DNA of 64,000 bases from Rhizobium leguminosarum bv. viciae USDA 2370 (GCF_002008365.1 NZ_MRDL01000025.1:186381-250380), one strand, 5' to 3'. Shown: positions 53,886 through 63,403, counted from the first letter of the stretch. Notes: generated by a model not told the origin, from the letters alone. Program-made: numbers and translations.

Positions 53886-54683
53886 ATGACACAGGAATAC
53901 AAGGGTACTGCGCTTGTAACCGGCGCATCCTCGGGCATCGGCGCAGTCTATGCGCACAGGCTGGCAAAGCAGGGTTACGACCTGATCATCGTTGCCCGTA
54001 ACGGCGAGCGGCTGAAGGCCTTGGCAAGCGGGCTGACTGAGGAGACGGGCAGGACGGTCGAGACCGTTGTGGCTGACCTCGGCAACACGGCCGACCTCGC
54101 CCGTGTCGAGGGCGTGCTGAAGCAAGACCGGAGCATCACGCTTCTGGTCAACAATGCCGGCGTCGGCGGAACGGCGCCGCTGCTCGCCGCCGATGTCGAC
54201 AAGATGCAGAAGATGATGGAACTCAACGTCACGGCGCTGATGCGGCTGACCTATGCCGCCGTTCCCGGTTTCGTTGCCCGCGGTGGTGGCACGATCATCA
54301 ACATTGCTTCCATCGTCGCGATCGTGCCAGAGCGCCTGAACGGCGTCTATGGCGCCACGAAAGCCTTCGTGCTCGCCTTCAGCCAGTCGCTGAAGCATGA
54401 GCTGGCGGAGAGGAACATCCGTATACAGGCCGTGCTACCGGGTGCCACGGCGACGGAATTCTGGGGGATTGCCGGCACGCCGATAGAGCATCTGCCGAGC
54501 GAGATCGTAATGTCGGCCGAAGCCATGGTCGATGCATCGCTCGCCGGCCTTAAGCAGGGTGAGTTCGCAACGATTCCGGCGCTTGAGGATGCAGGCTTGC
54601 TTTCGGCCTACGAGCAGGCGCGCCAGGCATTGATGCCCAACCTGTCTCGCAGCATGCCGGCCAAGCGTTACAAGCTGGCATGA
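53886..54683 (+). CDS. Short-chain dehydrogenase/reductase
   Basis: The protein has 265 residues. TALVTGASSGIGAVYAHRLAKQGYDLIIVARNGERL is the NAD(P) fold, NNAGVGG the structural loop, and S-x(12)-Y-x-x-x-K appears as IASIVAIVPERLNGVYGATKAFVLAF. The tail PNLSRSMPAKRYKLA closes it. An oxidoreductase of classical SDR type is certain, the substrate open. It is divergent from the GlxA-type regulator. Confidence 0.9.
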   Translation: MTQEYKGTALVTGASSGIGAVYAHRLAKQGYDLIIVARNGERLKALASGLTEETGRTVETVVADLGNTADLARVEGVLKQDRSITLLVNNAGVGGTAPLLAADVDKMQKMMELNVTALMRLTYAAVPGFVARGGGTIINIASIVAIVPERLNGVYGATKAFVLAFSQSLKHELAERNIRIQAVLPGATATEFWGIAGTPIEHLPSEIVMSAEAMVDASLAGLKQGEFATIPALEDAGLLSAYEQARQALMPNLSRSMPAKRYKLA

Positions 54684-54779
54684 TGGTTTGCTAACGAAAA
54701 CCATCCGCGGCATATGCTGCGGATGGCCCAAGAGCGTTCACGGCATTTGCGGCCGATTGCAACCTTGCACCTGCACGCT

Positions 54780-55754
54780 CTAGCCGAACCGTTCGAGCGC
54801 CATGGCGAAGATATCGGCATCGACATTGCCACCCGAGGTGACGGCGACGATCGTGTCGCTTTCCAGCGCCTCGCCATGGAAAAGGGCGGCGGCGAGCGCC
54901 ACGGCGCCGCCAGGCTCGACGACGATCTTCAACCGCGTGAAGGCGAGCGCCATGGCGCGCAGCGCCTCCTCGTCGGTGACAACGATGCCAGGGCCCGCGA
55001 GGCGCTTGAGGATCGGGAAGGTGATGTTGCCCGGCTGCGGCGTAACGATCGCATCGCAGATCGAGCCCGAAACCGTCGCGTTGCGTTCGATCTTGCCGGA
55101 GGCGAGCGAGCGGGTGGTGTCGTCGAAATCCTTGGGCTCGCAGGGGCGGACACGAAAGCCGGGGGAACTGGCTTCAAGGGCGAGCGCGATGCCGGAGGTC
55201 AATCCGCCGCCGCCGCAGGGAACGAGGACTTCGGCTGATGTCACCCCTTCCTCCCCAGCCTGCTCGGAAATTTCGAGGCCGGTCGTGCCCTGGCCGGCGA
55301 TGACAAGCGGTTCGTCGAAGGGCTTGATCAGTGTCAGGCCGCGCTCGGCAGAAAGCCTCGCGCCGATCTCGTCGCGATCCTCGTTGACGCGGTCGTAGAG
55401 CACCACCTCAGCACCGAAGGCACGGGTGTTGGCGATCTTTAGCTTCGGCGCATCGCTCGGCATGATGATGACGGAGGGGATATTGTGCAGCTTGGCAGCA
55501 AGCGCAACTCCCTGGGCGTGGTTGCCGGAGGAGAAGGCGATGACGCCCTTCGAGCGTACCGCAGCATCAAGGCCGGAGACGGCCGACCAGCCGCCGCGAA
55601 ACTTGAATGAGCCGGAATGCTGCAGACATTCCGCTTTCACGAACAGACGCCGGCCGGCGATCTCATCGAGGAAAGGGGAGGAGAGAAGCGGCGTGCGCCT
55701 TGCATGACCGCGCAGACGGGCGCGAGCTGCGACAATCATTTCAATGCTGGCCAT
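54780..55754 (-). CDS. Threonine/serine dehydratase-type PLP enzyme
   Basis: The protein has 324 residues from the ATG at 55754 (an upstream start at 55829 is possible). QHSGSFKFRGGWSAVSGL near residue 45-60 carries the PLP lysine, FSSGNHAQGVALAAK is the substrate loop, and PCGGGGLTSGIALALEA binds the phosphate. The end TSGGNVDADIFA matches fold type II dehydratases/serine racemase. It lacks the regulatory ACT domain of biosynthetic IlvA, so a catabolic threonine dehydratase, a serine dehydratase or a hydroxy-aspartate dehydratase are all possible. Confidence 0.85.
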   Translation of the reverse strand: MASIEMIVAARARLRGHARRTPLLSSPFLDEIAGRRLFVKAECLQHSGSFKFRGGWSAVSGLDAAVRSKGVIAFSSGNHAQGVALAAKLHNIPSVIIMPSDAPKLKIANTRAFGAEVVLYDRVNEDRDEIGARLSAERGLTLIKPFDEPLVIAGQGTTGLEISEQAGEEGVTSAEVLVPCGGGGLTSGIALALEASSPGFRVRPCEPKDFDDTTRSLASGKIERNATVSGSICDAIVTPQPGNITFPILKRLAGPGIVVTDEEALRAMALAFTRLKIVVEPGGAVALAAALFHGEALESDTIVAVTSGGNVDADIFAMALERFG

Positions 55755-55910
55755 TCGGGAATCTTTCTGCTTGCGGGTTCGCCCATGCATAGGGCGCGGC
55801 AAGCCAATTGTGAACGGCGACTTTGTCACGGTGACATGAATGGTGCCACCGCTGCTTTTCGAGCCGCGTTGCGCTTCCGCCGACTGTTCGATCAGGCGAT
55901 CCCCGAAGCG

Positions 55911-57647
55911 TCAGTAACCGCTTGCCGACCCTTCCGCTGCGCGGCTATCCATGGCGCCGTTGTAGCGGGCGCCGCCGCCTTTTGCGATGGCGGCAAGGCT
56001 TTTGCCGCCGACGAGGATGCCGGCGGCCTGGCCCCATTGCGGCGCGTCATTGCCGCCATCGAAGCTGTAGCCCATGGCGGCGAGCGTCTTTTCGGTATCG
56101 GGCGAAAGCGCATAGGGTTCGAGAAAGACCTTGTCGGGCTGCCATTGGTGGTGGAGACGCGGGGCGTTGACCGCCTGGCTGATATCCATGCCGAAATCGA
56201 CGACATTGAGGATCGCTTCCAACGTGATGGTGATGATGCGCGAGCCGCCGGGGCTGCCGATCACCATGAAGGGCTTGCCGTCCCGGGTGACGATGGTCGG
56301 GCTCATCGAGGAGAGCGGCGTCTTCTTCGGCGCGATGGCATTGGCTTCGCCCTGCACCAGTCCGTAGAGGTTTGGCACGCCGGGCTTGGAGGTGAAATCG
56401 TCCATCTCGTTGTTGAGCAGGACGCCGGTGCCGGGTGCCACGACGCCGGCGCCGAAGGAGCCGTTCAGCGTATAGGTGACGGCGACCGCATTGCCCTCGT
56501 CGTCGATGATCGAATAATGCGTCGTCTCGGTGCTTTCCTTGCCGCCGAGCGGTTTGAGGTTCGCCGAGGTGCCAGACCTGTAGGGGTCGATCTTGGCGGC
56601 AGTCTCCAAGGCATATTTCTTGTCGAGAAGCTTGGCGACCGGGTTCTCGACAAAATCGGGATCGCCGAGTGCTGCATTGCGGTCGACATAGGCATAGCGC
56701 ATCGCCTCGACCATGAGGTGCACGGTTTCGGCCGAGTTATAGCCAAGATAGGAGAGCGGATAGCCTTCCAGAACGTTGAGGATCTCGCAGATGATGACGC
56801 CGCCGGAGGAAGGTGGCGGCGAGGAGATGATGTCGTAGCCGCGGTAATTGCACTCGATCGGCTTCAATTCGCGCACGGCATATTGCTCGAAATCCTCCTT
56901 GGCAAGGATGCCGCCTTTGGCCTGGCTCGCCTTGACGATCGCCTCAGCGGGCGCGGCCTTGTAGAAGGCGTCGGAGCCTTTTTCGGAGATGCCTGCCAGG
57001 ACCGAAGCAAGGTCCGGCTGCTGGAGTTTTTCGCCGGATGCATAGGGTTTGCCGTCCGGTTTCAGAAATATCTTTGCCGCCGCCTCATCCTTGGCGAGGC
57101 GCTTGGCGTTGCCGGCGAAACTTGCGGCGTCGCCCTGTTCCAGGGTGAAACCCTCTTTGGCGAAGCGAAGTGCCGGCGCGATCAGATCCTGGCGCGATTT
57201 GGTGCCGTATTTCTCGCGCGCGGTCTCGAAGCCCATGACGGAGCCCGGCACGCCGACCGAGAGATAACCGTCGAGGCTGGCGCGTGGCACGATATCGCCC
57301 TTGGCATCGAGATACATGGTCTTCGTTGCGGCAAGCGGTGCGCGTTCGCGAAAATCGAGGAAAGTCTTCGTGCCGTCCTTCAGGCGGATGGTCATGAAGC
57401 CGCCGCCGCCGAGATTGCCGGCCGCGGGATAGACGACTGCCAATGCATAGCCGACGGCAACTGCCGCATCGACGGCATTGCCGCCGCTTTTCAGCACCTC
57501 GACACCGACATCGGTCGCCAGATGCTGAGCGGTGACGACCATGCCGTGCTCGGCTTCTACGGGCGCAGGCGAGGCGGCGAAAGCCGAGGTAAGGCTCAGC
57601 GACAATGCTGATATGACGGAGATCGTCCCGATATGCAGGCGGCCCAT
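55911..57647 (-). CDS. ggt: Gamma-glutamyltransferase
   Basis: The protein has 578 residues from the ATG at 57647, with AGGAGGGG upstream. A signal peptide (ISVISALSLSLTSAFAAS) sends it to the periplasm. The large subunit has LGGGGFMTIRL and FRERAP, where the R binds the gamma-glutamyl carboxylate. The processing site precedes the T of ETTHYSIIDDEGNAVAVTYTLNGSFG, the nucleophile and new N terminus of the small subunit; SSMSPTIV and GSPGGSRI follow. It hydrolyses or transfers the gamma-glutamyl group of glutathione. The mosaic repeat copy D lies about 75 bases before it. Confidence 0.93.
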   Translation of the reverse strand: MGRLHIGTISVISALSLSLTSAFAASPAPVEAEHGMVVTAQHLATDVGVEVLKSGGNAVDAAVAVGYALAVVYPAAGNLGGGGFMTIRLKDGTKTFLDFRERAPLAATKTMYLDAKGDIVPRASLDGYLSVGVPGSVMGFETAREKYGTKSRQDLIAPALRFAKEGFTLEQGDAASFAGNAKRLAKDEAAAKIFLKPDGKPYASGEKLQQPDLASVLAGISEKGSDAFYKAAPAEAIVKASQAKGGILAKEDFEQYAVRELKPIECNYRGYDIISSPPPSSGGVIICEILNVLEGYPLSYLGYNSAETVHLMVEAMRYAYVDRNAALGDPDFVENPVAKLLDKKYALETAAKIDPYRSGTSANLKPLGGKESTETTHYSIIDDEGNAVAVTYTLNGSFGAGVVAPGTGVLLNNEMDDFTSKPGVPNLYGLVQGEANAIAPKKTPLSSMSPTIVTRDGKPFMVIGSPGGSRIITITLEAILNVVDFGMDISQAVNAPRLHHQWQPDKVFLEPYALSPDTEKTLAAMGYSFDGGNDAPQWGQAAGILVGGKSLAAIAKGGGARYNGAMDSRAAEGSASGY

Positions 57648-57721
57648 GATTTCCCCTCCTATGGACAATGATGAAAAAACATATGGGGCTGCGACAGCCT
57701 GAGGCAATGCAAGGGGTTGGC

Positions 57722-57792
57722 TTTAAAGCATGTCGCGCAAAAGTGTGCAGCGGCTTTGCGACGACGATATGCGAAAACAAAACTTAAAGCGT
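57722..57792. repeat. Rhizobial intergenic mosaic repeat, copy D (inverted, shortened)
   Basis: TTTAAAGCATGTCGCGCAAAAGTGTGCAGCGGCTTTGCGA..ATGCGAAAACAAAACTTAAAGCG matches the right half of copies A-C in reverse. Its end overlaps the stop codon of the XRE gene at 57784. Confidence 0.75.
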
Positions 57793-58629
57793 GAGGAGTT
57801 CGGCGAGTTTCCGGTTGGTGTCATCGTGATCGAGCGGCGTATAGACGATGAGCTTCATCTCCGGCCGGCTCGTCAGTGTCAGGCCGGTATGCTCGAAGGA
57901 CATGCGGCCCTTGAGGGGATGGTTGATGCGCTTTATGCCGGACAGCGGATTGACGACCTCGTGGCGCTGCCACCAATCACGAAATTCAGCGCTTGCCTGT
58001 TTCAGCAGCGCGATCAGCCGTTCGAAATCCGGATCGCCGGCATAACGCGCGCAGTCGGCGCGAAACATCGCCAGCGAGACGCGGGCAACCGCCTCCCAGT
58101 CGACGAGCAGCTTGCGATGCGCGGGGTCGGCAAAGAGGCGATGCATGGTATTGCGCTCGTCGCGGTCGAGCGTGTCGTAACCGCCGAACAGCACCTCGGC
58201 GGCACGGTTCCACGCGAGCACGTCCCACCGGCGGCCAAGTACATAAGCCGGTTGGTGGGTCAGGTTAGCGAGCATGCGCTGCAGCGGCTCGTCGACGCAT
58301 TCGAGTGCGGATGAGACTGCCTGCGGCGCTTGGCGATTGTTGAGGGTGAAGAGATGTCGGCGCTCGGCCTCGTCGAGGCGCAGCGCATCGGCAAGGGCGT
58401 TGAGCACCTGCATGGAGGGCCTGATTTCGCGGCCCTGTTCCAGCCAGGTGTACCAGGTGGTGCCGACGCCGGCGAGCATGGCGAGCTCCTCACGCCGGAG
58501 ACCCGGCGTGCGCCGGCGAAACCCCTCCGGCAAACCGACCTCGGAGGGCGTCAGCCGTTCGCGACGGGAGCGCAGGAAGGCTGCGAATTCACGGCGGCGG
58601 GCTTCGAATGTGTCGGATCTCTGGTCCAT
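57784..58629 (-). CDS. XRE family transcriptional regulator (MmyB-like)
   Basis: The protein has 281 residues from the ATG at 58629; the ATG at 58641 would overlap the palindrome described for this gap. Residues 1-80 are the helix-turn-helix (FAAFLRSRRERLTPSEVGLPEGFRRRTPGLRREELAMLAGVGTTWYTWLEQGREIRPSMQVLNALADALRL). The C-terminal ligand domain is MmyB-like (LDEAERRHLFTLNNRQAP..PAYVLGRRWDVLAWNRAAEVLFG.., ending PEMKLIVYTPLDHDDTNRKLAEL), a fold seen binding fatty acids in homologues. It is divergent from an SDR gene. Confidence 0.88.
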   Translation of the reverse strand: MDQRSDTFEARRREFAAFLRSRRERLTPSEVGLPEGFRRRTPGLRREELAMLAGVGTTWYTWLEQGREIRPSMQVLNALADALRLDEAERRHLFTLNNRQAPQAVSSALECVDEPLQRMLANLTHQPAYVLGRRWDVLAWNRAAEVLFGGYDTLDRDERNTMHRLFADPAHRKLLVDWEAVARVSLAMFRADCARYAGDPDFERLIALLKQASAEFRDWWQRHEVVNPLSGIKRINHPLKGRMSFEHTGLTLTSRPEMKLIVYTPLDHDDTNRKLAELLTL

Positions 58630-58640
58630 GGCGGGAATCA

Positions 58641-58654
58641 TATCAGTATTGATA
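58641..58654. promoter_or_regulatory. TATCA-GTAT-TGATA palindrome in the XRE-SDR gap
   Basis: A perfect 5-bp inverted repeat with four-base centre lies within 12 bases of the XRE start codon and 104 bases before the SDR start. XRE-type proteins commonly bind such dyads; autoregulation plus control of the SDR is the simplest reading. Confidence 0.5.
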
Positions 58655-58757
58655 CCAGGATAAAACCGGAACTGGTTGCCGTTTCCGGGCCGCGCATGAT
58701 GCCGGTGTCGCAGGTGGTTGAAGCGTCTGCGGCTCGATCAATTCAAGGAGCAGCGTC

Positions 58758-59474
58758 ATGTCTTTGCAGCATGTGGTCGTCATCGGCGGTTCTTCCGGCA
58801 TCGGCCTTGCCACGGCGAAATTACTTTTGAAACAGGGTTACACAGTCACCATTGCGGGCCGCGACGGCGAAAAGCTTGCCGCGGCGACGGCATCGCTCGA
58901 GGGCGAGCGGCGCAGCCTCGTGCTCGATGCGGCGGAGCTTTCCGGCCTTGGGGAGGCTTTTGCCGGGATCGGCGCATTCGGTCATCTCGTGCTGGCGATG
59001 GGCAGCGGTCACGGCGCCGGACCCTTCGCGACGCTCGCCATGGCGGATCTGCTTGCCGGGTTTCAGACCAAGCTCATTCCGCATGCCGCGACAGCCCAGG
59101 CAGCACTGCCTCTGCTGCAGCCGGGCGGCAGCATCACCTTCGTTTCGGCAGTCAGCGCGCAGGCAGCGATGCCTGGCACGGCTGGACTTGCGGCCGTCAA
59201 TGCCGGCATCGAGGCGATGGTGCCGGTGCTTGCCGCCGAGTTGAAGCCGCTGCGTGTCAACGGCGTTTCACCTGGGGTCGTCGATACGCCGTGGTGGAGT
59301 TTCCTGCCGCCGGAGCAGCGCGGCAGCGTTTTTGCGGATTTCGCCGGCCGCACGCCGGTCGGTCGTGTCGGCAGGCCGGAGGATATTGCAGAGGCGATCG
59401 CCTTCCTGATCGGAAATGGCTTCATGAGCGGCCATGTCATCACCTGCGACGGCGGTGTGCGTCTCAGCGCTTGA
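58758..59474 (+). CDS. Short-chain dehydrogenase/reductase
   Basis: The protein has 238 residues. HVVVIGGSSGIGLATAKLLLKQGYTVTIAGRDGEKL is the NAD(P) site. The catalytic serine is in SAVSAQAAMPGTAGLAAVNAGIEAM, but the usual Y-x-x-x-K reads GLAAVNAG here, so the catalytic tyrosine and lysine are missing or shifted. This places it with the atypical SDRs and makes oxidoreductase activity uncertain. The end VITCDGGVRLSA is normal. It is divergent from the XRE regulator. Confidence 0.85.
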   Translation: MSLQHVVVIGGSSGIGLATAKLLLKQGYTVTIAGRDGEKLAAATASLEGERRSLVLDAAELSGLGEAFAGIGAFGHLVLAMGSGHGAGPFATLAMADLLAGFQTKLIPHAATAQAALPLLQPGGSITFVSAVSAQAAMPGTAGLAAVNAGIEAMVPVLAAELKPLRVNGVSPGVVDTPWWSFLPPEQRGSVFADFAGRTPVGRVGRPEDIAEAIAFLIGNGFMSGHVITCDGGVRLSA

Positions 59475-59532
59475 AGCAGCATTCAGGCGGACCGCCGACG
59501 ATCTCGCGGGCCGGAAATCCAAGCCGGAGAGG

Positions 59533-60588
59533 TCATGCGCCGTGCAGGGCGCCTGGCCCCAACGACGGCACGGTTACGACCGTCCGATTGCGTGATGCGG
59601 CGGCAAGTCTCTCCTCGGCCCTGCGGGCAACCGCCTGCAGGTCGAGCGGCTTTCCGGCGATTTTTTCCATGGCGGCGATGGCGACATCGGTCGCGAGATA
59701 ATCCGGCTTGTGGCCGACGCCGCTGACGGTGATGAGTTCGGAGCCTGATATATCGCGGGCAAGGCCGCGCGAGTGCAAGTGTTCCCAGACGATCTCGTCG
59801 CTGTCGCCGGTTATGATGACGGTCGGCGCGGTGATCTGCGAATAGAGCAGCGACTGCTCCTTCACATAGGCGAGCAGCCTTTTGAAATCGGCGGCGTTGT
59901 TTTGGAAGGCGCCGGGGCGCAATACGAGCGACGGACCGGTTTTTTCGATGTAGTCGGCCGGGCGCGGATTAGGGCGGAAAACGTTCCGCGTGCCGCGCTC
60001 CAGCCGGCTCAGCCCGAGCGGCACGACGATCGCATGGTTGAAGAGCCAGCCGACGATCGGCACGGTCGCCACGTGATAGTACCAGTCGATGCCGCCCGGC
60101 CAGGGATGGGTGGCGGGCGCGAGGAAGAGCAGGCCTGATGTCTTGTCAGGATGGCGCAGGCCGAAGGCGGCGGTGATCGCGCCGCCGAAGGAATGGCCGA
60201 CAATGATCGCCTTTTCGATGCCGCGCTTTTCCATCAGGCTGGCGATCGCATCGGCCTGGCCGGAGGGGACGGCATTCTCGGGGCCGCCGCGCTCGGAATA
60301 ACCATGGCCGGGACGATCGACGAACAGCATTTCTGCCCGGCCTTCGAGTGCGGCGCGGAAGGCGACGACCTGATCGAGCAGATTGCCGCTGGCGCCGTGA
60401 ATGAAGACCAGTGCCGGCAGATCCGCATTTTCGGGACGCTCGATGTGGACGGCATTCATGCGGTAGCCGCCGACATCCGTCAGTTCGCCGATATTCGGAT
60501 AAGCCTGTTCGAATTGCCGCGCCTTATAAGTGGAGTAACCGATGGCGGCGGCGAGCGGGGCGAGAAGAGCGGAAACTTCTGCAAGCAT
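59533..60588 (-). CDS. Alpha/beta hydrolase
   Basis: The protein has 351 residues from the ATG at 60588. The first 25 residues form a membrane or signal anchor (EVSALLAPLAAAIGYS). Catalytic parts are PALVFIHGASGNLLDQ for the oxyanion, IIVGHSFGGAITAAFGLRHPDK for the serine elbow, ITGDSDEIVW for the acid and GVGHKPDYLA for the histidine. It is an esterase or haloalkane-dehalogenase/epoxide-hydrolase-like enzyme; the nucleophile is Ser, which favours esterase. It is convergent with the SDR gene. Confidence 0.83.
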   Translation of the reverse strand: MLAEVSALLAPLAAAIGYSTYKARQFEQAYPNIGELTDVGGYRMNAVHIERPENADLPALVFIHGASGNLLDQVVAFRAALEGRAEMLFVDRPGHGYSERGGPENAVPSGQADAIASLMEKRGIEKAIIVGHSFGGAITAAFGLRHPDKTSGLLFLAPATHPWPGGIDWYYHVATVPIVGWLFNHAIVVPLGLSRLERGTRNVFRPNPRPADYIEKTGPSLVLRPGAFQNNAADFKRLLAYVKEQSLLYSQITAPTVIITGDSDEIVWEHLHSRGLARDISGSELITVSGVGHKPDYLATDVAIAAMEKIAGKPLDLQAVARRAEERLAAASRNRTVVTVPSLGPGALHGA

Positions 60589-60658
60589 GATCTCAACGAG
60601 CGATAATTGCGGGATGACCTGCATGCGGACAGACCGCTACATCGTTCCCTCTGGATTC

Positions 60659-60740
60659 TAAAGCGCGTCGCGCTCAGGTCTTTGTTTTACGCATGTCGCT
60701 ATCGCAAACCGCTGCACACTTCTGCGCGACATGCTTTAAA
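60659..60740. repeat. Rhizobial intergenic mosaic repeat, copy C
   Basis: TAAAGCGCGTCGCGCTCAGGTCTTTGTTTTACGCATGTCGCTATCGCAAACCGCTGCACACTTCTGCGCGACATGCTTTAAA is a shorter form of copies A and B, lacking about 20 bases of their left part. Confidence 0.85.
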
Positions 60741-60780
60741 TTGCGCGGCACGATCCGACGTCAAGATATCAGCCCGGGAA

Positions 60781-61416
60781 TCAGGTGCGATTGCCGGCGA
60801 GTTTTTCCGCCAGCGTGTTGACCTGTTCCTGCGCAGTGCGTTCGGCGGGATAGACATCGAGGAAACGCTCCCAAGCCTTCAAGGTCAGCTGGTCGTTGCC
60901 GGAATTGCTGAGGATCGCTGCCATGCCGGAGAGCGCGCCGAAATGGCGCGGTTCGAGATCGAGCACACGTTCGATGTCGGACATCGACTTGCGGTAATTG
61001 CCCATGACGAAATTCAGCGTGGCGCGGCGGTTCCAGCTTTCGGCATAATCGGGTTTCAGCGCGATCGCCTCATCGAGGAAATCGAGGGCAGCGGGATTGC
61101 GCTTTTCCTCGATCGCCTTGTCGGCCCACTGCATCAGCAGATTGACGGTGGCACTGCCGGAATCGTTCCATTCCATGCGGATTTCATTGGCGATGCCGCT
61201 GGCCTTGTCGGGGTCGCGTTCACGCTTCAACTGGCTGAAGAGCTGGTCGAGGTGCTGCTTGGGCGAACCGTTGACATCCGTCTGCTCGACGATGACATCC
61301 TTTTTCGTCGCGGCAGCCGACTGCTCCGCGGCGGCGGCCGGAAAGGGGGAGGTGAGCAGGATGAGGGCGAGCGGCAGTGCCGCTGACGTCAAAGCAAAAA
61401 AGCGCATGGCGGACAT
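60781..61416 (-). CDS. Exported tetratricopeptide-repeat protein
   Basis: The protein has 211 residues from the ATG at 61416. A signal peptide (FFALTSAALPLALILLTSPFPAAAA) precedes two to three TPR units: EIRMEWNDSGSATVNLLMQWADKAIEEKRNPAALDFLDEAIALKPDYAESWNRRATLNFVMGNYRKSMSDIERVLDLEPRHFGALSGMAAIL. It should act in the periplasm as an adaptor. Its partner is unknown. Confidence 0.82.
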   Translation of the reverse strand: MSAMRFFALTSAALPLALILLTSPFPAAAAEQSAAATKKDVIVEQTDVNGSPKQHLDQLFSQLKRERDPDKASGIANEIRMEWNDSGSATVNLLMQWADKAIEEKRNPAALDFLDEAIALKPDYAESWNRRATLNFVMGNYRKSMSDIERVLDLEPRHFGALSGMAAILSNSGNDQLTLKAWERFLDVYPAERTAQEQVNTLAEKLAGNRT

Positions 61417-61527
61417 ATTAGCCCGCCAACGCCGAAGATCAAACAAATTTGACGTGATCGCCGCAGCGACCCACCGGATATATCTGCCGGCGTAACCTGC
61501 GCGGCAAGGCGATCCGGACGCGCGAAA

Positions 61528-61653
61528 TCAGCCCTGACGAGCCTTGAAGCGCGGGTTCAGCTTGTTGATGATGTAGATGCGGCCCTTGCGGCGAACCAGA
61601 CGGTTGTCACGGTGACGAGCCTTGAGCGACTTGAGCGAATTCTTGATCTTCAT
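61528..61653 (-). CDS. rpmJ: Ribosomal protein L36
   Basis: The protein has 41 residues: the basic sequence begins [21 protein letters not shown] and ends NPRFKARQG. This matches bL36 of the form without zinc-binding cysteines: neither Cys nor the CxxC pairs of the C+ form occur. It binds 23S rRNA in the large subunit. The zinc-free form is the one kept under zinc limitation in bacteria with two copies; in rhizobia it is usually the only one. The ribosome site is weak (GGATCAG). Confidence 0.93.
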
Positions 61654-61713
61654 TTTTCTGATCCGCGATCTCTATGGGGGAATTCACATTCGCCCGTATC
61701 TTTAACAATCAAA

Positions 61714-61733
61714 AGCGCGCCATCGGGCGCGCT
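61714..61733 (-). terminator. Intrinsic terminator of the purE-purK operon
   Basis: AGCGCGCC pairs with GGGCGCGCT; on the minus strand the stem is followed by TTTT. It lies about 85 bases past the purK stop. Confidence 0.65.
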
Positions 61734-61817
61734 GTTTAGGTGGGGGAGCAGATACCTCGTCACCTTTTCCGTGTCAACCACATGAAGGTGTTTTTCCCAA
61801 GGCACAAGGGTGTTTTC

Positions 61818-62894
61818 TCAGGCCAAAACCAGCGATTTCGGCGTCAAGGTGGTGACGTGACCCATCTTGCGGCCGGGGCGCCACTCGGTCTTGCCATAGA
61901 GATGAACCAGCGTGTCGGGGCGCCGCAACCAGTCGGGAACGGCAAGGATATCGTCGCCGATCAGGTTCTGCAGGATGCAGTCGGAATGCCGTTCGGCACT
62001 GCCGAGCGGCAGGCCGGCGACGGCCCGGATATGCTGCTCGAACTGGCTGACGACGCAGGCGGCTTCCGTCCAGTGACCGGAGTTGTGCACACGCGGCGCC
62101 ATCTCGTTGGCGATCAGGCCGCCATCGGCCAGCACGAAGAATTCGATGCCGATGACGCCGACGTAGTTCAACGCGGCAAGGATCTTTTCGGCAGATTGGC
62201 GCGCCGAGTCCGCCGTCGCTGCAGAGATCGCGGCGGGAACCGTCGAGGTATGGAGGATGCCGTTGCGGTGCACGTTCTCGGCGGGATCGAAGCAGACGAC
62301 CGTCCCGTCGGTGGCCCGCGCAGCGATGATCGAGACCTCGCGCTCGAAAGCGACGAAACTTTCGAGGATGAGCGGCACGCCGCCGAGTGCGGCATAGGCG
62401 CCATCCGGGTTGTCGGCGGCCGAGCGGAAAACCTTCTGGCCCTTGCCGTCATAACCGAGACGCCGGGTCTTCAGCACGCCCTGGCCGCCGAAATCCTTCA
62501 GTGCCGTCTCGAGATCGGCCTGGCTGTCGATCGCGTGGAAGCGGGCGGTTGATATGCCGCAGTCATTGAGAAAGCGCTTTTCGACGAGGCGGTCCTGGGC
62601 GGCTTCCAGCGCCTTCGGCGGCGGATAAACCGACACGGTCGCCGAGAGCCTTTCGGCGGCCGCGACGGGCACGTTTTCGAATTCGTAGGTGACGACATCG
62701 CAGATATCGGCGAGTTCGGCCAGCGCGGCGGGATCGTCGTAGGCGGCGGTAATCTGCCGGTTGGCGAGCTGGGCGGCCGGGCAGTCCGGCTGCGGCTCGA
62801 GGATGACCGTGCGAAAATTCAACCGGGCGGCGGCAATCGCCAGCATGCGGCCGAGCTGGCCGCCGCCGATAATGCCGATCGTTCTTGCCGTCAT
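61818..62894 (-). CDS. purK: N5-carboxyaminoimidazole ribonucleotide synthase
   Basis: The protein has 358 residues from the ATG at 62894, which overlaps the purE stop as [27 protein letters not shown] is the N-terminal fold, and the ATP-grasp signature runs through [21 protein letters not shown] and [30 protein letters not shown]. It makes N5-CAIR from AIR, bicarbonate and ATP in purine synthesis; PurE then isomerises it to CAIR. Confidence 0.95.
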   Translation of the reverse strand: MTARTIGIIGGGQLGRMLAIAAARLNFRTVILEPQPDCPAAQLANRQITAAYDDPAALAELADICDVVTYEFENVPVAAAERLSATVSVYPPPKALEAAQDRLVEKRFLNDCGISTARFHAIDSQADLETALKDFGGQGVLKTRRLGYDGKGQKVFRSAADNPDGAYAALGGVPLILESFVAFEREVSIIAARATDGTVVCFDPAENVHRNGILHTSTVPAAISAATADSARQSAEKILAALNYVGVIGIEFFVLADGGLIANEMAPRVHNSGHWTEAACVVSQFEQHIRAVAGLPLGSAERHSDCILQNLIGDDILAVPDWLRRPDTLVHLYGKTEWRPGRKMGHVTTLTPKSLVLA

Positions 62895-63385
62895 AGGTCG
62901 TCCATCGGGTATTCGGCGACGGCAGCACTCTGGCGCTCGCGCCATTCGTCGAGCCGGTCGGCGATTTCTTCGTCGGAAAGGGCAAGCACGGCGGCGGCGA
63001 GAAGGGCGGCGTTGACCGCGCCGGCCTTGCCGATGGCAAGCGTGCCCACAGGAATACCTGCCGGCATCTGCACGATGGAAAGGAGGCTGTCCTGGCCGGA
63101 CAGGGCTTTCGACTGGACCGGCACGCCGAAAACCGGCAGCGGTGTCATCGCGGCGGTCATGCCCGGCAGGTGGGCAGCGCCGCCGGCGCCGGCGATGATG
63201 ACCTTGAAGCCCTCCGCACGTGCGCCCTTGGCGAAATTGACCAATCGGTCCACTGTGCGGTGCGCCGAAATGATGCGCGCATCATAAGGGATCTCAAGCG
63301 CCTCCAGCGTGTCGGCGGCGTTTTTCATGGTCTCCCAGTCGGACTGGCTGCCCATGATGATGGCGACGGGTGGTCTGTCTGTCAT
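62891..63385 (-). CDS. purE: N5-carboxyaminoimidazole ribonucleotide mutase
   Basis: The protein has 164 residues, the normal size of class I Pur[47 protein letters not shown] and [58 protein letters not shown] carry the SDxxxM, AHRT and GAAHLPG motifs of the active site. It shifts the carboxyl group of N5-CAIR to C4. It is transcribed with purK. Confidence 0.96.
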   Translation of the reverse strand: MTDRPPVAIIMGSQSDWETMKNAADTLEALEIPYDARIISAHRTVDRLVNFAKGARAEGFKVIIAGAGGAAHLPGMTAAMTPLPVFGVPVQSKALSGQDSLLSIVQMPAGIPVGTLAIGKAGAVNAALLAAAVLALSDEEIADRLDEWRERQSAAVAEYPMDDL

Positions 63386-63403
63386 CGTTGCTGCTATTCC
63401 CTC

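Noticed and set aside
55617..57611. A 664-codon open frame opposite ggt
   Set aside because: Antisense to a complete gamma-glutamyltransferase with signal peptide and catalytic Thr.
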